Assembly (NCBI GenBank): GCA_033856275.1
Contig: JAWVFJ010000050.1
Span: 1 to 64,000 of the forward strand
From: VRUE01 sp033856275
Lineage (GTDB): Bacteria > Actinomycetota > Thermoleophilia > Solirubrobacterales > 70-9
Length of the DNA stretch: 64,000 nt
Direction: 5' to 3'
How positions within the stretch are numbered: the first letter of the stretch is position 1; each line of letters opens with the position of its first letter. The translations under genes were made by a program, and so were the position numbers. Shown here piece after piece: positions 56,095-64,000 of the stretch. The notes under the pieces are model-generated. The model saw nothing but the letters and a program-made list of their open reading frames with translations, was not told the DNA's origin and did not search any database.

Positions 56095-57205
56095 GACGAT
56101 CTTCGAGCTCGATCGCTTCGATTTCCCCCGTTTCCGGATTGAGCCGACCGCGCCGCAGCTTGAGGATCTCCAGCACGTAGATCAGGTAGACGCTGGTGGC
56201 GAGGGCAAGCAGGCCGAAAGCGACGATCACCGCCGTCCAGAGCGCGTCGAAGTGGCCGTGGTCGTCGCTGTAAGGGACGAAGCGCAGGGCGAGGGCGAGG
56301 GCGGCGAGGGCCAGCGTCCAGCCGTAGAGGTAGGCGAGCGTGCGCCGCTGGGAGAAGCCGATGTTGGCCATCCTGTGGTGGAAGTGCCAGGTATCGGCTT
56401 GGTAGATCGGCTGGCGGTACTTGAGCCGCTTGGCGACGACGAAGCCGGTGTCGAGGATCGGCACCGCCAGCACCACCAGGGGGAAGACGAGGGCGACGAC
56501 CGCGTTGGTCTTCAGCGCTCCCTGCACCGAGGCGACGGCAAGCAGGTAGCCGAGCAGGTTGGAGCCGGTATCGCCCATGAAGCTGGAGGCCGGCGGGAAG
56601 CCATGGCGCAGGAAGCCGAGCGCGCCGCCCGCGGTGAGCGCCGCCAGCACACCGGCCGCGTTGCGCTCCAGTGAGAGGGCAATCACCGCCAAGGAGATCG
56701 CCGCGATCGTGCAGACCCCTGCGGCGAGGCCGTCGACGCCGTCGATGAAGTTGATCACGTTGACCATGGCGACGATGCCGAGCACCGTCAGCGGATAGGC
56801 AAGCCAGCCGAGCTCGAAGCCGCCGACGAAGGGCAAGGTGAGGTTGTCGACGCGCACCCCGGCGAGCACCGGGATCAGCGCCGCGCCGACCTGGCCGAGC
56901 AGCTTCGGCAGCGCCGGCAGGCCGCGCACGTCATCGGCGACGCCGACCGCGGCGATTGCCACAGCGCCGACCAGGATCGCGCGGCTTTCGCCATCGCCGG
57001 GCAGCCAGATCCATCCCGCCACCTCAATCCCGGCGAAGATCGCCAGGCCGGAGAGTCGTGGCATCGGCCGATCGTGCAGGCCACGCTCCTTCGGCAGGTC
57101 GATCGCGCCAATCCGATAGGCCAGCCGCTCGGCGTAGGGAACCAGCAGCCAGGCGATCGCGGCCGCTACTAGAAAGGCGAGGACGGCGTCGGTGGTCGCT
57201 GCCAT
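56090..57205 (-). CDS. Polyprenyl-phosphate GlcNAc/MurNAc-1-phosphate transferase (WecA/TagO-like)
   Basis: The 371-residue integral membrane protein has about eleven helices. It shows GT4 (MraY-WecA) motifs: AVGVADDVRGLPALPKLLGQ with the aspartates, VMVNVINFIDGVDGLAAGV (family NFxDGxDGLA), FMGDTGSNLLGYLL, and ADTWHFHHRMANIGFSQRR with the HxHHR-like site. It starts lipid-linked glycan synthesis on undecaprenyl phosphate. This supports the LCP and nucleotide-sugar genes elsewhere in the window. Confidence 0.93.
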   Translation of the reverse strand: MAATTDAVLAFLVAAAIAWLLVPYAERLAYRIGAIDLPKERGLHDRPMPRLSGLAIFAGIEVAGWIWLPGDGESRAILVGAVAIAAVGVADDVRGLPALPKLLGQVGAALIPVLAGVRVDNLTLPFVGGFELGWLAYPLTVLGIVAMVNVINFIDGVDGLAAGVCTIAAISLAVIALSLERNAAGVLAALTAGGALGFLRHGFPPASSFMGDTGSNLLGYLLAVASVQGALKTNAVVALVFPLVVLAVPILDTGFVVAKRLKYRQPIYQADTWHFHHRMANIGFSQRRTLAYLYGWTLALAALALALRFVPYSDDHGHFDALWTAVIVAFGLLALATSVYLIYVLEILKLRRGRLNPETGEIEAIELEDRH

Positions 57206-57241
57206 GTCGCAGGTGCCCGGTGGAAAGCGGGCGCGCCCAGG

Positions 57242-58258
57242 CTACTCGACGCCCGCGACAGCCCCGAGCACACCCTCGACCAGCAGCTCGGGATCACGCC
57301 GGTTGAGCACACCCGGGGGGGCCTCGCGCTTGCGCAGTGGCAGCTCGCTCGGATCGGCGAGCACCCGCAGGCGCCCGTCCGCGATCAGGGCCTCGTCGAC
57401 GCCGCCCATGCGCCCGGCGAAGGTCGTGAAGACGGGCGTGCCGAGAGCCACGGCCTCGCGGTTCATCGTCCCCCCCGCGCTGACGACGAGATCGGCAAAA
57501 GCAATCAGGCTCTGCGCGTCGATCGCCCGCTCGGGCACGATCAGGTTGGCAGCGTCCATCGCTCGGACCTCGACGCGCTGGCGATCGGTGCGTGGGATCA
57601 CCACGGCCTGCACGGCCTCCGTGGCGGCAAGGCGACGGATCGACTCCCCGTAGACGTCGTTGCGAGCGTGGTACTCGGAGGTCTCCGGGGGTGGCCGCAC
57701 GACAACGAGGACCTTCTCGCGATCGAGCCCGAACTCGTCGAGTACGGCGGCATCGGGCTCGAAGTCAGCCAGGTAGTACTCCTCCTTCAAGCCCGGATAG
57801 CGGACCAGTTTGCGCTCCTTGGCGCCGATTTTCTTCAGCCTGTCAAGCGGGATCGAATCGGGCATCAGCACTTTGCGCGCCGCCCGGAAGGCGATCTGGC
57901 GCTGCCAGCCGGCGAACTCGTAGTCCTGCATCTGGGCGGAGGGAATGCGGAACAACGACGAGACCACCGCGAGGTCGACCGAGCCATGAGCGATTGCGAG
58001 ATCGGGTCGTTGGCCCCAGATCAGTCGCATCAGCTGCGCTGAGCGCCCAGCGAGCGACCTTCCCTTGCCAAAGGCGGAGGCACCACCATGGCTACCAACC
58101 GCGGTATATGGAATACCGAGCCGATCGAGGACCCCCAGCGTCTGCCCGTACTCGCGGGCGGTAACAAGAACCTTGTCCCCCCGATCTTCCAGGCGCTCGA
58201 TGATCGGCCGCAGCACCAACGGGTGCGCTGCGGCCGTGCAATCGACCCAAACCTTCAT
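57242..58258 (-). CDS. DUF354 / glycosyltransferase-like protein
   Basis: The ATG at 58258 gives 338 residues: MKVWVDCTAAAHPLVLRPII opens the family, followed by GHGG-like VGSHGGASAFGKG, MQDYEFAGWQRQIAF, RYPGLKEEYYLADFEPD, VVVRPPPETSEYH and SAGGTMNREAVALGTPVFTT. The two-Rossmann (GT-B) layout resembles UDP-GlcNAc epimerases and DUF354. It lies between glyA and the wecA-like gene on one strand, and the pair may act together in envelope glycan synthesis. Confidence 0.83.
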   Translation of the reverse strand: MKVWVDCTAAAHPLVLRPIIERLEDRGDKVLVTAREYGQTLGVLDRLGIPYTAVGSHGGASAFGKGRSLAGRSAQLMRLIWGQRPDLAIAHGSVDLAVVSSLFRIPSAQMQDYEFAGWQRQIAFRAARKVLMPDSIPLDRLKKIGAKERKLVRYPGLKEEYYLADFEPDAAVLDEFGLDREKVLVVVRPPPETSEYHARNDVYGESIRRLAATEAVQAVVIPRTDRQRVEVRAMDAANLIVPERAIDAQSLIAFADLVVSAGGTMNREAVALGTPVFTTFAGRMGGVDEALIADGRLRVLADPSELPLRKREAPPGVLNRRDPELLVEGVLGAVAGVE

Positions 58259-58328
58259 ATTCCGCCGCCTGCTCCGCTTCGCGTCCGGGCGCGGCGGCAA
58301 TCGCCACATCGGCCCCGCTCGCGAGGAA

Positions 58329-59609
<1,281 letters not shown>

Positions 59610-59657
59610 TGCGAGCGACCATAGCAACGCCTGCCGATAGCGGAAGCGGGTATAGAT

Positions 59658-60443
59658 GTGCCCCAAGTGAAGCTGAAGCGGACCCGTCTCGCCCTCGCCC
59701 TCTCCCTGCTGCCAGCCCTCGTGGGTGTCGCGCCGGCCCGTGCCCTCGCTCCCGTCGGTGAGAACCCCTGCGAGGGTCCAGAGGCAAAGGTGCTGCGCTG
59801 CCCCAACCTGCGAATCGGGCCAGCGCACGAAATCTACGCCGACCATGGCGGCGGGCGCACGCGACTGCACGCCACCAGCGACGTGCGCAGCCGCGGCAGG
59901 GGACCGATGGAGCTGCGCGGCACGCGCAACGGCTGGCACACGATGCGCACCCGCCAGCGCATCTACCGCGCCGGTGGCGGTCACCTCGACGTGCCGACCC
60001 GCGCGACGCTCCACTTCACCGACGTCGGCTCCTACTTCGGCGGCAGCTACTGGAAGGTCCACCAACTCGCCCGCTTCGAGCTCTGGTCGGTCGATGGCCA
60101 GCACCGGCTCCTGCACCGCGTCCGGGTCGGCCCCAAGCTCAACTACTGCCTTCGCGATCTCGAGCGAACCCGGCCGGGAAAGCGTTCTCCAGGCTCGCGC
60201 CACTACCCCGGCTGCAACCAGAACCCCTACGAAGGCCACGTCACGCTCGGCACCTCGGTCGGCTGGTCGGACATCTACCCCGCCGACTACGACAAGCAGT
60301 GGATCGGCGTCGGTGGCCTGCACGGCTGTTTCGCCTTCGTGATGACGGTGGACCCTAACGGTCTGCTCTACGAGTCAAACGAGAACGACAACGCCTCACG
60401 CCGTCTCGTCCACCTGCCCTACCGCGGCGACAGTGGCTGTTAA
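59658..60443 (+). CDS. Secreted lysyl oxidase-like protein
   Basis: The protein has 261 residues from the GTG at 59658, or 258 from the GTG at 59667. The signal peptide is LALALSLLPALVGVAPARA. The LOX-type domain (about 50-250) is recognised by NLRIGPAHEIY, VRSRGRGPMELRG, RFELWSVDG, VGPKLNYCLRDL, GWSDIYPADYDKQWIGV and MTVDPNGLLYESNENDN. The cofactor pair Lys and Tyr is preserved (K160, Y207). The copper-site His cluster (HxHxH) is not: only H135 remains in GGSYWKVHQLARF. Activity is therefore doubtful. Confidence 0.72.
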   Translation: MPQVKLKRTRLALALSLLPALVGVAPARALAPVGENPCEGPEAKVLRCPNLRIGPAHEIYADHGGGRTRLHATSDVRSRGRGPMELRGTRNGWHTMRTRQRIYRAGGGHLDVPTRATLHFTDVGSYFGGSYWKVHQLARFELWSVDGQHRLLHRVRVGPKLNYCLRDLERTRPGKRSPGSRHYPGCNQNPYEGHVTLGTSVGWSDIYPADYDKQWIGVGGLHGCFAFVMTVDPNGLLYESNENDNASRRLVHLPYRGDSGC

Positions 60444-60453
60444 GAGGGCCCAC

Positions 60454-60484
60454 CGAACCCCCGGCAGGCGCACCCAGGGGTTCG
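60454..60484. terminator. Bidirectional hairpin between LOX-like and YrbE genes
   Basis: CGAACCCC (60454-60461) and GGGGTTCG (60477-60484) form a perfect 8-bp stem with a 15-base loop in the 51-bp gap between two convergent genes, a good position for a shared terminator. Confidence 0.5.
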
Positions 60485-60494
60485 CTAGCCGCTC

Positions 60495-61292
60495 CTAGCC
60501 GCCGATCGGAGCGCGCGGATTCGAGCCCCAGAAGACGACCGTGCCGAGCATGCCGATGATGTGGACGAGGATGATGTTGACCACCATCGACTGCGCCGTC
60601 GCGGTGCCGACTCCGACCGGGCCGCCGGAGGCGGTGTAGCCGTAGTAGCAGCCGACCAGCACGATGGCCGTCGCCATCACCATTCCCTTGATCAGGCTGA
60701 AGAGGAGGTCGGGCGGACTCTGGAACATCCAGAAGATCAACAGGTAGCCGCCAGAGGACACGTCTCCAACCTGCTGGACCACCGCCAGATAGCTGGCGAA
60801 GTAAGCGACCCCGATCGCGACCAAATAGAGAAAAGGAATCGCAATCCAAGCCGCAAGCAGGCGAGTCGCGGCGAGAAAGGTCACCGGCTGGATTCCCATC
60901 ACCTCCAGCGCGTCGATCTCGTCGGAGATCCGCATTGCGCCGATCTCGGCGACGATCCCGGTGCCGACCTTTGCCGAGAGGATGTAGCCGAAGGCGTAGG
61001 GCAACCCCTCGCGCAAATCGCAGTAGGCCGAGAAGAGGCCGGCGAGGGACGGTGCGCCGATGGAGCGATTGAAATAGGCGCCGATCACGCCGCACTGGAG
61101 GCCGAGGAGGAAGACGAAAGCCCAGATGACCACCGCCGAACCGAAGATCAGAATGCCGGCCTGGCGCAGGCTCTCGCCGAAGAAGCGGAGGACGCGACCC
61201 GAGTAGACGAGGCCGGCAACGCGCGAGCCAAAGCGAACGATCTCGCCCATTGCCTCCAGCCAGCCGCGCGGGGCGTCGAGCCAGCCGATCAC
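60495..61292 (-). CDS. MlaE/YrbE-family ABC permease, second gene
   Basis: The GTG at 61292 overlaps the stop of the upstream permease (GTGA), giving 265 residues. The permease signature is in AYFNRSIGAPSLAGLFSAY, EIGAMRISDEIDALEVMGI and RLLAAWIAIPFLYLVAIG, with about five membrane helices. YrbE/MlaE proteins are the membrane part of lipid-transport systems that work with Mce substrate-binding proteins. No Mce protein or ATPase is next to it here. Confidence 0.85.
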   Translation of the reverse strand: MIGWLDAPRGWLEAMGEIVRFGSRVAGLVYSGRVLRFFGESLRQAGILIFGSAVVIWAFVFLLGLQCGVIGAYFNRSIGAPSLAGLFSAYCDLREGLPYAFGYILSAKVGTGIVAEIGAMRISDEIDALEVMGIQPVTFLAATRLLAAWIAIPFLYLVAIGVAYFASYLAVVQQVGDVSSGGYLLIFWMFQSPPDLLFSLIKGMVMATAIVLVGCYYGYTASGGPVGVGTATAQSMVVNIILVHIIGMLGTVVFWGSNPRAPIGG

Positions 61293-62095
61293 CGGATGCT
61301 CTGCAATTCGGGATTGGTGGCGAGCAGCACCGTAGTGAACGTGTAGAGAAAGAAGAAGACCCCCATGAACGCGATCACCACCGCCTGGTTGACCGCGCGA
61401 CCGACGCCCGCGGGGCCACCAGAGGCCGTCATCCCCTTGTAGCAGCAGACCACGGCGATGATTCCGCCGAACAACGTGCACATCACGATCGATCCCCAGA
61501 CGTCGGTGATCAGGGCATTGGCGAAGAGCGTCGAGAAGAAGCCACCGAGCGGCTGGTGATAAAGAAGCGAGGCAGCGATGCCAGCAGTAAGGCCGAAGAC
61601 GATCGCGAAGACGTCGAGCAGTCCAGTTATCACCATCAGCGCGAGGAAGCGGGGTACGACCAGATTCTTGATCGGATCGACACCCAGCACCTGCAGGGCG
61701 TCGAGCTCCTCGCGGATCTTGCGGGCGCCGAGATCGGCGGTGATCGCAGTGCCTGCAACGCCACCAACGACCACCGCGGTGACTATTGGACCGATGAAGC
61801 GGACGGCCGTGACAACGAAAAAGCCGCCGAGGCGATCCAGAGCACCGAAGAGATCGAGGATGCCGGCAGCTTGCAGCCCCGGGCCGCCAAGGCAAAGCGC
61901 GAAGGTAGAGATGGTCATCGGGAACCAGGAGAGCTTGAGTACGAAGAGGAACTGCCAGACCAGCTCCCCTCCGTATGGATAGGGAGGCCGGACCGCAGAG
62001 ACGATCGTCTTCGCGGTGAGGATCACCATCTCCCCTACCTGCTCGAAGGCGGACTTAGTCGGGGAATATGCCCGGCTCAGGACTTGGCCTGCCAC
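61289..62095 (-). CDS. MlaE/YrbE-family ABC permease, first gene
   Basis: The 268-residue paralogue of the downstream gene starts at GTG 62095, overlapping the GntR stop by 19 bases. It has the same DLGARKIREELDALQVLGVDP motif as MlaE and about six helices, ending FTTVLLATNPELQS. In mce operons a YrbEA/YrbEB pair like this is followed by six mce genes. Here the pair is followed by a terminator. It probably exports or imports lipids with partners encoded elsewhere. Confidence 0.85.
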   Translation of the reverse strand: MAGQVLSRAYSPTKSAFEQVGEMVILTAKTIVSAVRPPYPYGGELVWQFLFVLKLSWFPMTISTFALCLGGPGLQAAGILDLFGALDRLGGFFVVTAVRFIGPIVTAVVVGGVAGTAITADLGARKIREELDALQVLGVDPIKNLVVPRFLALMVITGLLDVFAIVFGLTAGIAASLLYHQPLGGFFSTLFANALITDVWGSIVMCTLFGGIIAVVCCYKGMTASGGPAGVGRAVNQAVVIAFMGVFFFLYTFTTVLLATNPELQSIR

Positions 62096-62862
62096 CAGCT
62101 CATCGCCCTACCGAGAGGACCGCCAGCCGATTGTGGGGTGCGCTTGCTCTCCTCTTCCAACTGCGCTTCGCGACGCGCCCGTGCCTCGCCCACTTCCCTG
62201 GCTCGAAGCTCAGCCGCCCGTTGGGCCTCTGAGAGCTGGGCGATCAGCGTGTCGCGCGTCTGCTCCAGCTCCTCCACTCCGGCCACATGGGCTTTCGAGT
62301 AGCTCGCGGCGGTCGGCATGTCGTCCGGCAGATCGCGTGTGTAGGCGGCGAGCTCGATCTCGAGCCGGGCGATCTGGCGGCGGAGCTCATGACGAACCTC
62401 GATCGCCTCGCTCTCACCGTTCAGATCGGGGAGCTCACCCGCGGCTTCCGCGACGCCCGCTCCCATGCTCCCCTCCTCGCTCATGCTCACACATGCAGCA
62501 GTGACTGCGACCAGATCGCGGGGGTCGAGTCCCGCCGCGAGCACTCGCCGCAGAGCATCGCCAGCAATCTCCTCCAATCGGGGTGCGGCCGTGATCCGCT
62601 CATCGACAAAGGTGCCCTGGCCCTGGTGACTGACGACCAACCCGGCCTCCTCGAGCCCGGCGTAGACGGCGCGCACGGTATTGACGTTGACCCCGCCCCA
62701 CTCGGCGAGCTGACGAAAGCTGGGCAGCCGCTCCCCCGCCGCCAGCCGGCCGGTCGCGATCAACGCCCGCAGGCGCCAGGAGAGCTGAACGCCAACCGGC
62801 AGTTCCGCCGCGGGATCGGTCGAAAACGGGGTGACCTCCCGCTTTGCGGTTTGCTGTGCCAT
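62077..62862 (-). CDS. GntR-family transcriptional regulator
   Basis: This 261-residue regulator has an N-terminal winged helix (about 20-90): VGVQLSWRLRALIATGRLAAGERLPSFRQLAEWGGVNVNTVRAVYAGLEEAGLVV and GQGTFV. A long helical C-terminus (about 140-240) is rich in Glu/Arg coiled-coil and unlike the usual FadR or UTRA ligand domains. Its stop overlaps the start of the first YrbE gene, so it probably controls the lipid-transport pair and itself. An 18-bp spaced promoter lies just upstream. Confidence 0.82.
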   Translation of the reverse strand: MAQQTAKREVTPFSTDPAAELPVGVQLSWRLRALIATGRLAAGERLPSFRQLAEWGGVNVNTVRAVYAGLEEAGLVVSHQGQGTFVDERITAAPRLEEIAGDALRRVLAAGLDPRDLVAVTAACVSMSEEGSMGAGVAEAAGELPDLNGESEAIEVRHELRRQIARLEIELAAYTRDLPDDMPTAASYSKAHVAGVEELEQTRDTLIAQLSEAQRAAELRAREVGEARARREAQLEEESKRTPQSAGGPLGRAMSWWQAKS

Positions 62863-62870
62863 TGGAGCAC

Positions 62871-62900
62871 ACAGTAGCGGGTCCCAGCTGTTTGAGTCAA
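62871..62900 (-). promoter_or_regulatory. Promoter of the gntR-yrbE operon
   Basis: On the minus strand TTGACT (62895-62900) and TACTGT (62871-62876) are spaced by 18 bp. A direct repeat CCTAGTGTCCTAGT lies next to the -35 box (62900-62913), a possible GntR autoregulatory operator. Confidence 0.4.
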
Positions 62901-62908
62901 CTAGGACA

Positions 62909-63544
62909 CTAGGTCAGGGCGCGCAGACGGTCCGCGACGCCGTCGATCGGCATGCCTCCCTCGCGCAGGACACTCCAATCGCCCTTGCCATCGAAATCGG
63001 TGAGGTCGACCACCGTGGATGGGCGCCCCGTCAACGGCCCGGCATCGACCGCCACGTCTACTTCAGCGAGAATCTTGCGCGGGACATCGCCAAAGAACGC
63101 GGAGGCGGGGTCGCCGCTGTGGTTGGCTGACGTCTGGAAGATCGGGTGCATCATGCCCTCGAGCGGTCCGGCGATCAGCCGCACCCCAAGCCGCTCGGGG
63201 TCCTTCCGGCAGGCAAGCGGGTAGCGATGGTTCGGGTTGGCGACCACGAGGGTGACCGGGCCCGGCAGCAAAGCGCCTACAGCTGACTTGGTGCGCTGCC
63301 CGAGGTCATCGACAAGCTCGCGCATCGCCAGCGGCGAAAAGTAGAGGATGGCCGATGGCTTGCCTTCGTCCCGGCCCTTGATTCGATTGATGCGCTCGAT
63401 TGCGGTTGGGTTGAGTGGGTCGCAGGCGAGTCCGTAAAGACCGTCTGCGGGGAAGAGCCCGACGCCCCCAGCTGCGATGCAGAGCTCGAGCCCGGTGCGC
63501 GCACGCTCGACGCCGTCGCGCTCGATCGAGAGAATTACGGTCAA
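62909..63544 (-). CDS. L-threonylcarbamoyladenylate synthase (Sua5/YrdC/YciO type)
   Basis: The 211-residue enzyme makes the TC-AMP intermediate of tRNA t6A modification. Motifs are GVGLFPADGLYGLACDPLN, RIKGRDEGKPSAILYFSPL, LLPGPVTLVVAN, RLGVRLIAGPLEG and TSANHSGDPAS, followed by PSTVVDLTDF. It lacks the C-terminal Sua5 domain. The TTG start overlaps the prmC stop (TTGA), giving the common prmC-tsaC order. Confidence 0.9.
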   Translation of the reverse strand: MTVILSIERDGVERARTGLELCIAAGGVGLFPADGLYGLACDPLNPTAIERINRIKGRDEGKPSAILYFSPLAMRELVDDLGQRTKSAVGALLPGPVTLVVANPNHRYPLACRKDPERLGVRLIAGPLEGMMHPIFQTSANHSGDPASAFFGDVPRKILAEVDVAVDAGPLTGRPSTVVDLTDFDGKGDWSVLREGGMPIDGVADRLRALT

Positions 63545-64000
63545 TTGCCGGCGCCCCTGCGACCGACCACGACGCGAGCTATCTGAGCCAAGTCGGCACG
63601 GGTTTCGATTGCATCGAGGCCAGCATCGGTCAGCAGGCCGCCGACCTCGGCGGCCTGGCCGACGCCCACCTCCAGCGCCACGACATCCGCCACACCAGCC
63701 AGCGCCGGAATCGTCGATCGCAACGCGTTAAGGCCGTCCGGCCCCGCGAGCAACGCCTCACGGGGCTCCCACTCGGTCACCTCCGGCTCGAGCCCTTCCC
63801 ATTCCGCTTCGCTCACATAGGGAAGATTCGCGACCGCGAGCTCAAATCCGCTACGTGGCGGCAACATCCCCTCGACCAACTCGACGCACGAAGCAAGACC
63901 AAGGCGTTCGGCGTTGGCGCGGGCCACTTCGAGCGCCGCCGGAGAAGTATCGGTTGCCGTGACCTCGCAGTCCGGCAACTCGGTGGCGATTGCCAGCGCG
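63541..64000 (-). CDS. prmC: Release factor glutamine methyltransferase PrmC (partial, C-terminal)
   Basis: The window edge removes the N-terminal part. The visible 152 codons contain the SAM-binding TATDTSPAALEVARANAERL, the FELAVANLPYVSEAEW motif (NLPY in place of NPPY, a variation seen in other PrmC proteins) and EPREALLAGPDGLNALR. It methylates the GGQ glutamine of RF1 and RF2, which relates functionally to prfB at 33.4 kb. A partner prfA is expected just beyond the edge. Confidence 0.9.
   Translation of the reverse strand, partial: ALAIATELPDCEVTATDTSPAALEVARANAERLGLASCVELVEGMLPPRSGFELAVANLPYVSEAEWEGLEPEVTEWEPREALLAGPDGLNALRSTIPALAGVADVVALEVGVGQAAEVGGLLTDAGLDAIETRADLAQIARVVVGRRGAGN

Noticed and set aside
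59610..60323. N-terminal extension of glyA
   Set aside because: It is antisense to the LOX-like gene; the conserved SHMT N-terminus begins at MSELPENF (59609).

Overview
This is a continuous stretch of high-GC chromosome, probably from an actinobacterium of the class Thermoleophilia (Solirubrobacterales or relatives). Three things point there: the GC-rich codon use with frequent GTG and TTG starts, the actinobacterial gene orders (comF-hpf-secA-prfB, ftsE-ftsX-ctp-rnr-smpB, glyA-DUF354-wecA-atpIBEFHAGDC, prmC-sua5), and a set of very large secreted beta-propeller-type proteins that I associate with this class. The taxonomic placement is inference. There is no phage, integrase, transposase, CRISPR array or rRNA. 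The only RNA gene I can defend is tmRNA.

Layout. 0-3.2 kb: the end of a phosphate-type operon (OmpR-family regulator plus DUF47 protein, with a PHO-box-like repeat upstream), a structured intergenic region, an HD phosphohydrolase and an Rpf-like muralytic enzyme behind a CRP/GlxR-like site. 3.3-11 kb: purU, a cytochrome P450 behind a perfect palindrome, an ABC-F ATPase, two gene fossils (OsmC and metallo-beta-lactamase fold), a DUF1697 protein, a peroxiredoxin whose 3' end runs into tmRNA, and a lipoamide-dehydrogenase-like flavoprotein. 11-17.9 kb: a minus-strand operon ftsE-ftsX-ctp-rnr-smpB followed by a membrane coiled-coil/helix-hairpin-helix protein. Together with ssrA this gives the whole trans-translation and RNase R kit in one locus. 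18-25 kb: a translationally coupled operon of three large secreted proteins, the most likely undescribed system in the window. 25-33.3 kb: transketolase, nadA, a MutM homologue, nadC flanked by two inverted palindromic repeats, an ECF-like sigma factor coupled to ogt, two alpha/beta hydrolases and a secreted acidic protein.

33.3-39.8 kb: comF, hpf, secA, a SnoaL-like protein, a methyltransferase and prfB, whose RF2 reading frame contains a classic UGA +1 programmed frameshift. 39.8-47 kb: a tightly packed nucleotide-sugar/cell-envelope operon (LCP ligase, UDP-glucose dehydrogenase, two NDP-sugar pyrophosphorylases, phosphoglucose/phosphomannose isomerase and a 54-codon gene), plus an M20 peptidase. 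47-48.6 kb: a VapBC-type toxin-antitoxin pair and a glutathione S-transferase. 48.6-59.6 kb: the complete F1Fo ATP synthase operon, a WecA-type transferase, a DUF354 protein and glyA. 59.6-64 kb: a lysyl-oxidase-like secreted protein, two YrbE/MlaE permeases under a GntR regulator without Mce genes, sua5 and the end of prmC.

Many genes are coupled by 1-8 base stop/start overlaps (ATGA, GTGA, TTGA, TAATG), and these were used to choose starts. Short palindromic repeat elements occur in several intergenic gaps, and two of them are homologous copies with compensatory stem changes.
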